From assembly GCA_023404345.1 (NCBI GenBank), contig JAEYCB010000014.1, positions 1-25,660 on the forward strand: a DNA stretch of 25,660 nt. The letters are read 5' to 3'. Made by a program: the position numbers and the translations under genes. This document shows positions 7,361-15,695 of this stretch, one piece after another (the first letter of the stretch is position 1; every line of letters begins with the position of its first letter). The stretch is from Bacillota bacterium (lineage in GTDB: Bacteria > Bacillota > Clostridia > Christensenellales > Aristaeellaceae). The notes under the pieces were generated by a model. That model had not been told where the DNA came from, did no database searches, and saw nothing but the letters and a program-made list of their open reading frames with translations.

Positions 7361-9196
7361 TTATCCCGCCAGCCGCACTCCGTAGGCTTTCATCCATATA
7401 TTGACCTGTACCATATAAGCGATGGTCTGGGGTGTGGTCATCAGCTGGCCATACCAGGGAATGGAACGGTCGCAGTGCAAAAGCAATTCCAGCGGTTCGC
7501 GCTGCATAAGCCCCAATAGCGGCGAGGACGGATCGTCCAGAATGTCCCGGAGCATACGGCTGACGGCGGCGCGATAAGCGGGATGATGCGTTTTGGGATA
7601 AGGGCTTTTTTTGCGCCAGAGCACCTTCTGGGGCAGCAGGTCGCGCATGGCGTGGCGCAGCAGGCCCTTTTCATGACCGTGGTATTCCTTCATTTCCCAA
7701 GGTACGGTATACAGGTATTCGGCGATGCGGTGGTCGCAGAAGGGAGCGCGGAGCTCCACACCGGCGTGCATACCCATACGGTCCTGACGGTCCAGCAACG
7801 TCTGCATGAACCAGCGTTCATTGAGACAGGTCATCTCCTTCATGCGGCGTTCGGCAGCCGGTTGGCCAGCAAGCAGCGGGGCCTGGCGGAGGGTGTCCCG
7901 GAACCGGCGGTCAACATAGGCTTCAGCATCGATCAGGCTTTGCCATTCGGGTCGCAGAAACTCCGCGCGGTACGACGTGGACTGCGCCCAGGGAAAGCCG
8001 TATTTTTCCCGAACACCTTCATCGCGAAACCAGGGATAGCCGCCGAAGATTTCATCCGCGCATTCGCCCGAAAGGGCTACTTTAGCCTGCGTTCCTACCT
8101 CACGGCAAAGCAGCAGCATCGATGCGTCCACATCCGCCATGCCGGGCAGGTCGCGGGCCAGCACCGCGTCCAGCAGTGCCGCGGCGAGGTCCTCACTTTT
8201 GAGCACCACGTTTTCATGCTTAACGCCGAGGGCACGGCGCATCAGCCCGATATAGCGGCCGTCGCTCTCCGGTTCGAAGCGACCAGCTGTAAAGAAGTGG
8301 TCGCTACCCTCGTAGTCCACCGAAAAAGTTCGCAGTTCAAGGCCCAGATCTTTCCAACGGCGCGCTGCTACCGCCGCTAAAATGCCAGAGTCCAGGCCGC
8401 CGGACAGCAGCACGCACATGGGTACGTCGGTGGGGAGCTGGCGCTCGATAGCGTCCAGTACCAGCCAGCGTACCTTTTCCACCGTCTGATCAAATGTGTC
8501 GTTATGCGCGCCGTCCGAAAGGCTCCAGTAACGCCGGGAGCGCAGGCCGCCCTGGCCGCACAGGGCGCAGTGTGCGGGTTGAAGTTCTTCAACGCCGCGA
8601 AATACGCCGCAGCCGGGCGTGCGTCCTGGCCCCAGAAGCATGATTTCAGCCACGCCTTCGGGTCCCACGACCGGTTCTACCGCCGGATGAGCCAGCAGGG
8701 TTTTTAACTCTGAGGCAAACAGCAGCTTTTTGCCCCGCACAGCGTAGAACAGGGGCCTTGCACCCATGCGGTCACGCGCCAGAAACAGCCGCCTGGCCCG
8801 CTCCTGCCAAATAGCAAAGGCAAAGACACCGTTGAGCTTGTCAAGGCAGCCCTCTCCCCAGGCCAGATAGGCGTTTAAAAGCACCTCCGCGTCTGACCGG
8901 GTGCGCGGAGCAAGACCCAGTCCGGTCAGCTCTGCCCGCACTTCGTCAGCGTTGTAGATTTCGCCGTCGCATACCAGTACGAAGTGCTCGCCCCCTCGCC
9001 GCGCCTCCATGGGTTGGCATCCGCTGTCCGGGGCGGTCACGCACAGGCGCGCGCTCAGAAGCAGCGCCTCGTTGTCCCGGTAGCTTCCGGTCTGGTCCGG
9101 CCCCCGCTGCCGCATGGTTTGGAGCATTTGTTCACAGATTTCCGGCGCGGGACCCCCGCCCGCGTTCCAGTCGATCACGCCCGCGATTGCGCACAT
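7361..9196 (-). CDS. asnB: Glutamine-hydrolysing asparagine synthase
   Basis: Makes asparagine from aspartate, ATP and glutamine. 611 aa. The glutaminase domain begins MCAIAGVIDW, so that C2 becomes the N-terminal nucleophile after Met removal. This fixes the start at 9196, where GGGGGAG lies 7 bases upstream, and rejects a longer in-frame reading to 9301. RGPDQ (31-35) and CDGEIYN (76-82) follow. The synthase domain has the PP-loop SGGLDSG at 265-271, SGECADEIFGGYPWF, and the C-terminal LRHAMRDLLP and RKKSPYPKTH blocks typical of AsnB. The second residue of the usual MCGIAG motif is alanine here. A hairpin leader separates it from the hydrolase upstream. Confidence 0.93.
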   Translation of the reverse strand: MCAIAGVIDWNAGGGPAPEICEQMLQTMRQRGPDQTGSYRDNEALLLSARLCVTAPDSGCQPMEARRGGEHFVLVCDGEIYNADEVRAELTGLGLAPRTRSDAEVLLNAYLAWGEGCLDKLNGVFAFAIWQERARRLFLARDRMGARPLFYAVRGKKLLFASELKTLLAHPAVEPVVGPEGVAEIMLLGPGRTPGCGVFRGVEELQPAHCALCGQGGLRSRRYWSLSDGAHNDTFDQTVEKVRWLVLDAIERQLPTDVPMCVLLSGGLDSGILAAVAARRWKDLGLELRTFSVDYEGSDHFFTAGRFEPESDGRYIGLMRRALGVKHENVVLKSEDLAAALLDAVLARDLPGMADVDASMLLLCREVGTQAKVALSGECADEIFGGYPWFRDEGVREKYGFPWAQSTSYRAEFLRPEWQSLIDAEAYVDRRFRDTLRQAPLLAGQPAAERRMKEMTCLNERWFMQTLLDRQDRMGMHAGVELRAPFCDHRIAEYLYTVPWEMKEYHGHEKGLLRHAMRDLLPQKVLWRKKSPYPKTHHPAYRAAVSRMLRDILDDPSSPLLGLMQREPLELLLHCDRSIPWYGQLMTTPQTIAYMVQVNIWMKAYGVRLAG

Positions 9197-9220
9197 GCCG
9201 TACTCCCCCTTCAAACCAAA

Positions 9221-9251
9221 GGGCGTTCCTCCGCTTGGGGAGGGAACGCCC
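9221..9251 (-). terminator. Hairpin in the asnB leader; terminator or attenuator
   Basis: On the minus strand GGGCGTTCCCTCC pairs with GGAGGAACGCCC (one bulge) around CCAAGC, followed by TTTGGTTT and then the asnB ribosome binding site. It lies 57 bp after the hydrolase stop. It could end the hydrolase transcript or act as a leader structure controlling asnB. The U-tract is interrupted, so termination would be partial. Confidence 0.45.
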
Positions 9252-9307
9252 ATGTTCGGTTCAGCATATGCGGCTGTATATCGGGATGTGACGCGAAACA
9301 AAGTGCT

Positions 9308-10090
9308 TTATCCATCCTTTTCCTGCTCGACCCGGTCCATGAAAGCGTCCACCGCATCCACGATGGCGGGCAGCTCTTTGGAAAGGGTGCAGACATGTGG
9401 CATACCGTTTAGCCACAGCTTTTGCCGGACCTCGCTGCCTACGCCGTCCAGAATACAGTCGGCGCTACCGGCCCAGATGGTTTCGTCCGCGTCACTCTGC
9501 ACGCACAGAATGGGGCAGGTGATGTTGAACAGGTTTTGCCGGGCCAGGCGGATCAGATGATTGAGGTCTGCGCCCTTGGCCGTGGGAAAGCCCGTGTAGC
9601 CGAAATCATAGGCCGGGTCCACCAGACTGGCACGATTGCCAGGATCACCCCAGGAGATGCGCTTTATGAACAGCGAGGCAGGTCCGGCCAGATGCAGAAA
9701 GCGGTTTTTTACCCCCATGGGCGCGGAAATGGGCACGCAACCGTCTACCTTCATTTGCTCGGCCGCCAGCAGCGCCAGCACGCCGCCCATCGAAAGGCCG
9801 CATACGGTGAATACGCGCAAATTCCCCATCATGTCCAGGCATGCCTGCTTGACAGCCTGCAGCCAGCTCTGCCAGTCTGCGCGGGCCATAGCCTCCTCGG
9901 TTTCGGCATGACCGGGCAGATTGATGGTGCGCACGGTACGGCCGCGCTGGGCCAGCCCGTCCGCAAGTCTGCGCATGTGCGCCGCGCTGCCCGTGAAGCC
10001 GTGCACGAGCAAAATACCGTTGTCGCCGCCCTGATGATAGAAGGGACGGCATTCCTCACGGTCAAAATAACCAGGCTGCGTGGGTTTCAT
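9308..10090 (-). CDS. Alpha/beta hydrolase, carboxylesterase/monoacylglycerol-lipase like
   Basis: Predicted cytoplasmic esterase of 260 aa. The oxyanion-hole motif VHGFTG is at 29-34, the nucleophile elbow GLSMGG at 98-103 (S100), the acid is probably D200 or D202 in VQSDADETI, and the catalytic histidine is H232 in NGMPHVCT. The layout matches bacterial Est30-type carboxylesterases (FTG after VHG, small cap). There is no signal peptide. The ATG at 10090 has AAGGGAG about 9 bases upstream. It follows a terminator that closes ktrA, and its substrate cannot be inferred. Confidence 0.88.
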   Translation of the reverse strand: MKPTQPGYFDREECRPFYHQGGDNGILLVHGFTGSAAHMRRLADGLAQRGRTVRTINLPGHAETEEAMARADWQSWLQAVKQACLDMMGNLRVFTVCGLSMGGVLALLAAEQMKVDGCVPISAPMGVKNRFLHLAGPASLFIKRISWGDPGNRASLVDPAYDFGYTGFPTAKGADLNHLIRLARQNLFNITCPILCVQSDADETIWAGSADCILDGVGSEVRQKLWLNGMPHVCTLSKELPAIVDAVDAFMDRVEQEKDG

Positions 10091-10110
10091 GGTTTGGCGC
10101 TCCCTTCTTG

Positions 10111-10139
10111 AAAAAACGTGGCATGATAAGCTCTATGCC
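10111..10139 (-). terminator. Intrinsic terminator after ktrA
   Basis: On the minus strand GGCAT pairs with ATGCC across a 10-base loop, followed by ACG and six T. It begins 14 bases past the ktrA stop and ends just before the hydrolase ribosome binding site, so it should separate the ktrBA unit from the hydrolase, at least partly. The stem is short (5 bp). Confidence 0.5.
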
Positions 10140-10152
10140 GGGTGGGACGGGC

Positions 10153-10803
10153 TTATGCATCCAGACGCTCGATGTCTTCATGCTTGCCCATCACCAGAAG
10201 CGTGTCCCCGGCCACAAAGTGCATGTCGGGCGCGGGAGCCACCAGAAAGCGCTCCGCACGGTGGATGGCCAGAATGCTTACGCCATATTTGCGCCGCACG
10301 TTCACGCCAATGATGGAATCGCCCACCCAGCGGTCCGGTACGCGGATTTCCATGATTTGATAGTCGTCACTGAGATTCATCAGTTCCAGCACGTTGGGCG
10401 TAATGATGGAACGCGCCAACCGGGCGCCCATGTCCCGCTCGGGAAAGATGACCCGGTCCGCACCGATTTTGCGCAGCACCTTGGCATGCAGGTCGTCATT
10501 GGCCTTGGCCACCAGGTAGGGCACACCCAACTCCTTGAGCAGCACGCACACCAGAATGCTGTCGCGCATGTTCTGACCGATGCTGACGATGGCCGCGTCA
10601 AAGTTTTTCACGCCAAGTGTGGCCAGCAGCGTTTCATCCGTGGCATCCAGCTGCATGGCCTGCGTCACGTGCGGGGCGATGTCGTTGACAAGTTCCTCGT
10701 CGGCGTCTACGGCCAGCACCTCCTGACCCAGGTCGCACAGTGTCTTGGCCAGGCTGGCGCCGAAGCGGCCCAGACCCAAAACCAGAAATTGTTTGCTTTT
10801 CAT
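10153..10803 (-). CDS. ktrA: Potassium-uptake regulatory subunit KtrA/TrkA
   Basis: Cytoplasmic nucleotide-binding gating subunit for the KtrB/TrkH channel. 216 aa. The RCK N domain has the Rossmann GLGRFG at 10-15 and an acidic residue at the second strand end (VDADEE). A TrkA-C domain follows (about 140-216, with GDTLLVMG near the end), which binds nucleotide or c-di-AMP in the family. The start at 10803 (MKSKQFLVLG) has AAAGGA 10 bases upstream. An open frame extends to 10956, but that stretch runs inside the ktrB coding sequence and encodes no domain. It lies 20 bp downstream of ktrB as one operon. Confidence 0.93.
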   Translation of the reverse strand: MKSKQFLVLGLGRFGASLAKTLCDLGQEVLAVDADEELVNDIAPHVTQAMQLDATDETLLATLGVKNFDAAIVSIGQNMRDSILVCVLLKELGVPYLVAKANDDLHAKVLRKIGADRVIFPERDMGARLARSIITPNVLELMNLSDDYQIMEIRVPDRWVGDSIIGVNVRRKYGVSILAIHRAERFLVAPAPDMHFVAGDTLLVMGKHEDIERLDA

Positions 10804-10823
10804 AGGGTATCCATCCTTTCCCT

Positions 10824-12200
10824 TTACCCGATCATAATCTTTTCTTCGGGATAATGCACGCGGTTGGCACGACGGCTTTCCAGACGGTTGGCCAGCGCAT
10901 AGGCCAACGTGAGAGGACCCACGCGGCCGAAATACATCAGCGGCATCAGCAGCCATTGCGAGGCGGGAGTGAGCGTGGTGGTATTTACGCTGGACAGGCC
11001 TGTAGTACTAAAAGCTGAGGTGGTTTCAAACAGGAGGTCCAGAAAGTCATGGCCCCTGCCGCGCTCTACCACGCTGATAATGCAAGTGGCGACGAGAATG
11101 GCTGCAAACGCAATTAGCACGATGGTTACAGCCCGCCGCGCCGTATCGGCGGAGATTTCACGTTTGAATATCGTAATGCGTTCATGCCCGCGCACTACCT
11201 GCATGACCACCAGCGCCAGCAAAGCGGCTGTGGTGGTTTTTACGCCGCCACCCGTGGAGGCGGAGGAGGCACCCACAAACATCAGCACTGAACCGATCAA
11301 CTTACTGGAATCGGTCAGGGACGCCTGATCCAGCGAGGCAAAGCCTGCCGTGCGGAAGGTAACGGACTGGAAAAGGCTGTTGTAGAGCTTCTGCCACACC
11401 GTGAGTCCATTACCCAGCGTGCGGGGATTGTCCCACTCCAGGGCCAGAATAGACACCATGCCAAAGACGATCAGCCCAGCGGTCACAGCCAGCACCAGTT
11501 TGGCGTGCAGGGGGAGCTTGCGCCAGCGAAAGTGCGCATGAAGGCATTCCAGAATGACCGGAAAACCCAGACCACCCAACATAATGAGTGCTGTCAGCGT
11601 CAGGAGAATCACAGGCTCTCCCTTAAGATGCGTAAGGCTTCTATATCCGCCGAAGAGGTCAAAGCCCGCGTTGCAAAACGCGCTGACCGATGTGAACAGG
11701 CTCTGCCACACGCCGCACGCAGGACCGTAGAGCGGGATGAGACGGACCATAAGCAGCGCGGCGCCCGTCAGTTCCACTACCAGCGCAATCAGAAAAAACG
11801 CCAGCGTCAGCCGCACCATGCCGCTCAGGGCATCCTGGTTCATGGCGTCGCGCAGAATCATACGGTCCCTGAGGGAGATGCGCCGGCCCAGAACCACCAT
11901 GATCAGCGTGGCGAAGGCCATGAAGCCCAGTCCACCCACCTGGATGAGCGCAAGCAGAACCACCTGCCCGAAGAAGGAAAGCTCCACTCCCACATCCACG
12001 ATGGACAGGCCCGTAACACATACGGCGGAAGTGGCGGTGAACATCGCCTGACGGATGCCCACAGTATGGCCGTCTGACGAGGAGACGGGCAGTGTGAGCA
12101 CAAGGCCGCCCACCACAATCAGGAGAAAAAAGCCCAAGGCCAGAAATCGCTCGGGCTTGATGGAACGTTTGTGGGACGCGGGTTTGCTTGCGGCTTGCAC
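10824..12200 (-). CDS. ktrB: Potassium-uptake channel subunit KtrB/TrkH
   Basis: Integral membrane K+ (or Na+/K+) translocating subunit, 458 aa, with about eight to ten hydrophobic segments and the repeated P-loop architecture of the superfamily. Filter-like segments visible include TSAVCVTGLSIVD (near 54-66), SAFCNAGFDLFGG, and SASTGGGVKT and TSAFSTTGLSS in the second half. The GTG at 12200 is used because AGGAGG lies 6 bases upstream and the first hydrophobic helix begins about 20 residues later. A promoter lies about 60 bp upstream. It is followed by ktrA. Size and pairing favour KtrAB over the longer proteobacterial TrkH. Confidence 0.93.
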   Translation of the reverse strand: MQAASKPASHKRSIKPERFLALGFFLLIVVGGLVLTLPVSSSDGHTVGIRQAMFTATSAVCVTGLSIVDVGVELSFFGQVVLLALIQVGGLGFMAFATLIMVVLGRRISLRDRMILRDAMNQDALSGMVRLTLAFFLIALVVELTGAALLMVRLIPLYGPACGVWQSLFTSVSAFCNAGFDLFGGYRSLTHLKGEPVILLTLTALIMLGGLGFPVILECLHAHFRWRKLPLHAKLVLAVTAGLIVFGMVSILALEWDNPRTLGNGLTVWQKLYNSLFQSVTFRTAGFASLDQASLTDSSKLIGSVLMFVGASSASTGGGVKTTTAALLALVVMQVVRGHERITIFKREISADTARRAVTIVLIAFAAILVATCIISVVERGRGHDFLDLLFETTSAFSTTGLSSVNTTTLTPASQWLLMPLMYFGRVGPLTLAYALANRLESRRANRVHYPEEKIMIG

Positions 12201-12257
12201 GCTGGGCCTCCTGTATTATGACATAAAATGGCCGCTATACGGCGGAATACAAGGGGT

Positions 12258-12286
12258 ATTATATTCGTTTTTTTCCTTTTTGTACA
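12258..12286 (-). promoter_or_regulatory. ktrBA promoter
   Basis: On the minus strand TGTACA (complement of 12281-12286) and a perfect TATAAT (complement of 12258-12263) are separated by exactly 17 bases. The spacer is A-rich. The -10 lies about 58 bases upstream of the ktrB GTG. The TGTACA hexamer is itself a palindrome. Confidence 0.6.
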
Positions 12287-12305
12287 GTCGGTTTTCAAAG
12301 CAAAG

Positions 12306-12334
12306 CCCCCTCGCCGCCAGTCGGGGCAAGGGGG
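12306..12334 (-). terminator. Hairpin after the flavin reductase gene
   Basis: CCCCCT pairs with AGGGGG, with an inner GCC/GGC extension, 9 bases past the flavin reductase stop on the minus strand. The tract that follows is GCTTTGCTTTG, not a clean U-run, so this is a likely but weak intrinsic terminator ahead of the ktrB promoter. Confidence 0.4.
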
Positions 12335-12343
12335 ATACGAAGA

Positions 12344-12976
12344 TTAGAAGCCGACAGGTTCAAAATCGGCTACGCCATGTTTGCACAGGGGACAGATAAA
12401 ATCCGGAGGCAGCTCGTCGCCCTCGTAGAAATAGCCGCAGATACGGCACACAAAGCCGCGGCGGGGCTTTTCTGCCTGATCAGCGGGTTTGGGATGGGGC
12501 TTGGGCTTGACGTTGGCGAAATAATAGGCGTAGGTCATGGAGGGCGCGCTGGAGAGCTTGCGGGCCTCAGTGACCAGCGCGATGTAGAGCATGTGGGTGC
12601 CGCAGTCGATGGCCTGCTCCACCTTGCCTGAAATCAGCGCGTTGGCGGGACCATTGATATAGCGCAGGCCGTTTTCACTCACAGGGTCGGCCCGGCCAGC
12701 AAACTTATCTACGTCGCGGCCGCTTTGGAAGCCAAAGTGACGGAACAGATCCATCGTGGCCGCCTCGGTCAGAACGCTTACGTTCAAGAGCCCCGTGAGC
12801 TGGATGACTTCGTTGGTATAGTTCTGCTTGTTGACGCTGACGGCGATGCGCGTGGGGTTTTCAGTCAGCTGGGTTACGGTGTTAACGATGCAGCCGCAGT
12901 CGCGGCCATTCTCGCGGGCAGTCAGCACATACAGGCCGTAGCTTAAGGTAAAGAGGGCGGTGGGATCGAGCACCAT
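12344..12976 (-). CDS. Flavin reductase-like domain fused to rubredoxin
   Basis: Predicted FMN-binding electron-transfer protein, 210 aa. Residues 1-150 are a flavin reductase (FMN-binding split-barrel) domain: LSYGLYVLTARENGR, NTVTQLTENP, and SVNKQNYTNEVI. A proline/lysine-rich linker (about 157-172) leads to a rubredoxin domain with CRICGY (C177, C180) and CPLC (C195, C198), the four iron ligands. Such fusions (high-molecular-weight rubredoxin) serve anaerobes in NADH-linked O2/NO or peroxide detoxification. The ATG at 12976 has AAGGAGG 7 bases upstream; the ATG at 12982 is too close to it. The open frame extends to 13411 but only as antisense of the divergent gene. Divergent neighbour: a methionine-sulfoxide reductase. 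Confidence 0.92.
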   Translation of the reverse strand: MVLDPTALFTLSYGLYVLTARENGRDCGCIVNTVTQLTENPTRIAVSVNKQNYTNEVIQLTGLLNVSVLTEAATMDLFRHFGFQSGRDVDKFAGRADPVSENGLRYINGPANALISGKVEQAIDCGTHMLYIALVTEARKLSSAPSMTYAYYFANVKPKPHPKPADQAEKPRRGFVCRICGYFYEGDELPPDFICPLCKHGVADFEPVGF

Positions 12977-13049
12977 GGTCATTCCTCCTTTGAATACGCG
13001 TGCTGTCTTTACTCTACCCCAAAACATGGATGCTGAAACCGATGTTTTG

Positions 13050-13058
13050 TGATATACT
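13050..13058 (+). promoter_or_regulatory. Extended -10 promoter of the methionine-sulfoxide reductase gene, with an inverted repeat upstream
   Basis: TGA-TATACT forms an extended -10 with no good -35. Directly upstream, AAAACAT (13021-13027) and ATGTTTT (13042-13048) form an inverted repeat with a 14-base spacer, covering the -35 zone. A repressor bound there would block this promoter and could affect the divergent flavin reductase. Confidence 0.5.
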
Positions 13059-13090
13059 GTGCCGGGAAAGAAACCACGGAGGCGAGGCTT

Positions 13091-13588
13091 ATGGCGGCAT
13101 GGCGCCGAATCGAATATCCACAGGACAAGGGGGAGTGTTATCGCCTCCTGCACGGCCAGCTGGCCGCACTGATGGAAGGCGAGCGGGACGTCCTGGCCAA
13201 CCTGGCCAACGCGGGCGCTTTGATCTATCAGGCCCTGCCCGATCTCAACTGGGCGGGATTCTATCTTTATAAAGAGGGCATGCTGGTGCTGGGCCCGTTT
13301 CAGGGCATGCCGGCGTGCGTGCGCATTCCGCTTACGCGCGGGGTATGCGGCGCGGCGGCACGGGAGCGGCGCACGCAGGTGGTCCCAGACGTGCACGCCT
13401 TTCCCGGCCATATCGCCTGCGACGCGGCCTCCAGAAGCGAGATCGTGGTGCCGCTGCTTGACGGGGACAGGCTGCTTGGCGTCCTGGACATGGACAGCCC
13501 GCTGCCCGGCCGCTTTGACGAAAGCGACCGCGAGGGGTTGGAGGCGCTGACCCGCCTGCTCATCGCGGGCTGTGACTGGAACGCCTGA
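13091..13588 (+). CDS. msrC: Free methionine-(R)-sulfoxide reductase (GAF domain)
   Basis: Reduces free methionine-R-sulfoxide in the cytoplasm, a protein-independent oxidative repair enzyme. 165 aa, a single GAF domain of the YebR/fRMsr type. All three family cysteines are present: C76 in GMPACVRIP, C86 in GVCG, and C110 in PGHIACDAASRSEIVVP; they correspond to C84, C94 and C118 of the E. coli enzyme. The ATG at 13091 is used because GGAGG lies 8 bases upstream. An earlier in-frame GTG at 13049 falls inside the -10 element. It is divergent from the rubredoxin-flavin reductase gene, another redox protein, which suggests a shared oxidative-stress context. Confidence 0.93.
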   Translation: MAAWRRIEYPQDKGECYRLLHGQLAALMEGERDVLANLANAGALIYQALPDLNWAGFYLYKEGMLVLGPFQGMPACVRIPLTRGVCGAAARERRTQVVPDVHAFPGHIACDAASRSEIVVPLLDGDRLLGVLDMDSPLPGRFDESDREGLEALTRLLIAGCDWNA

Positions 13589-13600
13589 CTAGTGGGGCAC

Positions 13601-13629
13601 TTGCAACCCCGCGCGTTATCCTGTACAAT
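13601..13629 (+). promoter_or_regulatory. Promoter for nth-obgE-yhbY
   Basis: TTGCAA (13601-13606) and TACAAT (13624-13629) are separated by exactly 17 bases. The -10 is 58 bases upstream of the nth start and 12-40 bases after the preceding gene's stop. Confidence 0.6.
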
Positions 13630-13687
13630 AACACGGTGCCCGCTTATGCGGCGCACTATGACGATATGAGAAAGGAAGCCGCACCCC

Positions 13688-14374
13688 ATGCGAATCAGCA
13701 AAAAGGCCATTCTGGAAGGGCTTCGCGCGCTGTATCCCGACGCTGGGCCCGAACTGCACTTCCGCGACCCCTACGAAACGCTGGTGGCCGTGATGCTGTC
13801 GGCCCAGTGCACGGACAAGCAGGTCAACAAGGTCACGCCCGCGCTCTTCGAGCGCTATCCCACGGTGCGCGACATGGCCGCCGCCAGCGTGGAGGACGTG
13901 TACCCGATGGTCAAGAGCTGCGGCTTCAAAACCAAGGCTGCCAACATCGTGGCCGCCTGCCGCCTCATTATGCAAAACCACGGCGGCGAGGTGCCTGGCA
14001 CCATGGAGGCGCTGACTGCGCTGCCCGGCGTGGGGCGCAAAACCGCCAACGTGGTGCTGGCCAACGCCTTCGGCGTGCCCACCATCGCGGTAGATACACA
14101 CGTATTTCGCGTGTCCAACCGGCTGGGGCTGGCTGATGCCAAGACCGTTGAGGAGACCGAGCGCCAGCTGCAAAAGGCCATTCCGAAAAAGGACTGGGTG
14201 GCCGCGCATCATTGGCTGATCTTCCACGGACGGCGCGTATGTCACGCGCGGGGCCCCGAATGCGCCACCTGTGCGCTCAGACCGCTGTGCAAGGCGGCGA
14301 AGGCCGCGGGCGGCGCGGTGACGACCCCCGCGCCCGCGCGCCGGGCGCACAAGGAGGACGCGGCGCAGGCATAA
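13688..14374 (+). CDS. nth: Endonuclease III
   Basis: Bifunctional DNA glycosylase/AP lyase for oxidised pyrimidines in base-excision repair. 228 aa. The helix-hairpin-helix is LPGVGRKTA (112-120) with catalytic lysine K118. The catalytic aspartate is D136 in VDTHVFRV. The [4Fe-4S] loop is C185-x6-C192-x2-C195-x5-C201. A basic, alanine/proline-rich tail of about 25 residues follows. The ATG at 13688 has AAAGGAAG about 9 bases upstream. It is the first gene of a three-gene plus-strand unit, with obgE 39 bp downstream. Confidence 0.96.
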   Translation: MRISKKAILEGLRALYPDAGPELHFRDPYETLVAVMLSAQCTDKQVNKVTPALFERYPTVRDMAAASVEDVYPMVKSCGFKTKAANIVAACRLIMQNHGGEVPGTMEALTALPGVGRKTANVVLANAFGVPTIAVDTHVFRVSNRLGLADAKTVEETERQLQKAIPKKDWVAAHHWLIFHGRRVCHARGPECATCALRPLCKAAKAAGGAVTTPAPARRAHKEDAAQA

Positions 14375-14413
14375 GCGGCGCGGCAAGGATTGCAGGAATA
14401 AGGAGTAGAGTAC

Positions 14414-15685
14414 ATGGCTTCATTTGTGGACCGGGTAAAAATTACCGCCAAGGCGGGCAACGGGGGCAACGGATGCGTGTCGTTTCACCGGGAAAAATTT
14501 GTGCAGAACGGCGGCCCGGACGGCGGCGACGGCGGAAACGGTGGCAACGTTGTCCTCTACGCTGACCCCAACATGCACACGCTGCTGGATTTCCGCTTTC
14601 ACAGCAAATATCTGGCCGAAAACGGCGCGGACGGCGCGGCTGCCCGCTGCCATGGAAAGCGCGGTCAGGACCTGGTTATCAAGGTGCCGGTGGGCACGGT
14701 GTTCCTGCGCGAGGAGGACGGAGCCGTGGTGGCCGACATGAGCCAGCCGGGCGAGCGCAAGGTGCTCCTGCGCGGCGGGCAGGGCGGCTTTGGCAACCAG
14801 CACTTCGCTACGCCCACGCGCCAGGCCCCCAACTTCGCCAAGCCCGGTATCCGTACCGAGGCGCACGTGTTCCGCCTGGAGCTGAAAACCATCGCGGATG
14901 TGGGCCTGGTGGGCTTCCCCAACGTGGGCAAGAGCACCATTCTGGCAACCCTCACCTCCGCGCGGCCCAAGATCGCCAACTATCATTTCACCACCCTCAC
15001 GCCCAACTTGGGTATCGCCCGGCGCTACGAAACCGAGTTTGTTTTGGCCGATATTCCCGGCCTCGTCGAGGGTGCGAGCGAGGGCGTGGGCCTGGGGCAT
15101 GACTTCCTGCGCCACGTGGAGCGCACACGGCTGTTGCTCCACGTAGTGGACGCCTCAGGGAGCGAGGGACGCGACCCGCTGGAGGATTTTCGCATCATCA
15201 ATGAGGAGCTGGCCAAGTATGGTGAGCCGGAGGGCCGTCCCCAGCTGGTGGTGCTCAATAAATGCGACCTGATCTACGAGGACAGCGAGATTCAGCATCT
15301 GAAGCAGGCGTTTGAGGAACTGGGCTACGAGGCGTTCCCCGTCAGCGCCGCGCAGAACCGCGGCTTTGATGCGCTGCTGGACCGAGTGGTCCGCCTGCTG
15401 CCGGAGCTTCCGCCGCCGCGTGTGTTCGAGGTCGAGGAGGCGGAAGAAAGCCACGTCCTCCCGGACGACGGCTTCACCATCCGCCGCGAGAACGACACCT
15501 TCTACGTGGAGGGCGCGGCTATGCAGCGCTTTGTGGACAGCGTCAACTTTGATGACGAGGAAAGTCTCAACTGGTTCCACCGCACGCTTCGCGACCGCGG
15601 CATCATCCAGGCCCTGCGCGACAAGGGCGCGGGAGAGGGCAGCACTGTTTCCATCGGCGATATGGAATTTGACTTCATCGAATAA
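14414..15685 (+). CDS. obgE: Obg-family ribosome-associated GTPase
   Basis: Essential GTPase tied to 50S subunit maturation and stress or sporulation control. 423 aa in three domains. The glycine-rich Obg fold (1-158) has NGGNG and GGDGGNGGN repeats. The G domain has G1 GFPNVGKST (167-175), G3 DIPG (213-216) and G4 NKCD (282-285). The C-terminal OCT domain (about 345-423) marks the Gram-positive/long Obg subtype. The ATG at 14414 has AAGGAG 8 bases upstream. It lies 10 bp before yhbY, an association common in Firmicutes. Confidence 0.97.
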   Translation: MASFVDRVKITAKAGNGGNGCVSFHREKFVQNGGPDGGDGGNGGNVVLYADPNMHTLLDFRFHSKYLAENGADGAAARCHGKRGQDLVIKVPVGTVFLREEDGAVVADMSQPGERKVLLRGGQGGFGNQHFATPTRQAPNFAKPGIRTEAHVFRLELKTIADVGLVGFPNVGKSTILATLTSARPKIANYHFTTLTPNLGIARRYETEFVLADIPGLVEGASEGVGLGHDFLRHVERTRLLLHVVDASGSEGRDPLEDFRIINEELAKYGEPEGRPQLVVLNKCDLIYEDSEIQHLKQAFEELGYEAFPVSAAQNRGFDALLDRVVRLLPELPPPRVFEVEEAEESHVLPDDGFTIRRENDTFYVEGAAMQRFVDSVNFDDEESLNWFHRTLRDRGIIQALRDKGAGEGSTVSIGDMEFDFIE

Positions 15686-15695
15686 GGAGTACGTC

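Noticed and set aside
6834..7385. A 183-codon plus-strand frame across the capD-asnB gap
   Set aside because: No domain, no ribosome binding site, and it overlaps both flanking genes and the capD promoter.
12977..13411. N-terminal extension of the flavin reductase open frame
   Set aside because: It lies antisense to the methionine-sulfoxide reductase gene, crosses its promoter, and AAGGAGG supports the start at 12976.
15312..15695. An out-of-frame extension of yhbY into obgE
   Set aside because: It is a shadow of obgE; the proper yhbY start at 15696 has AAGGAG.
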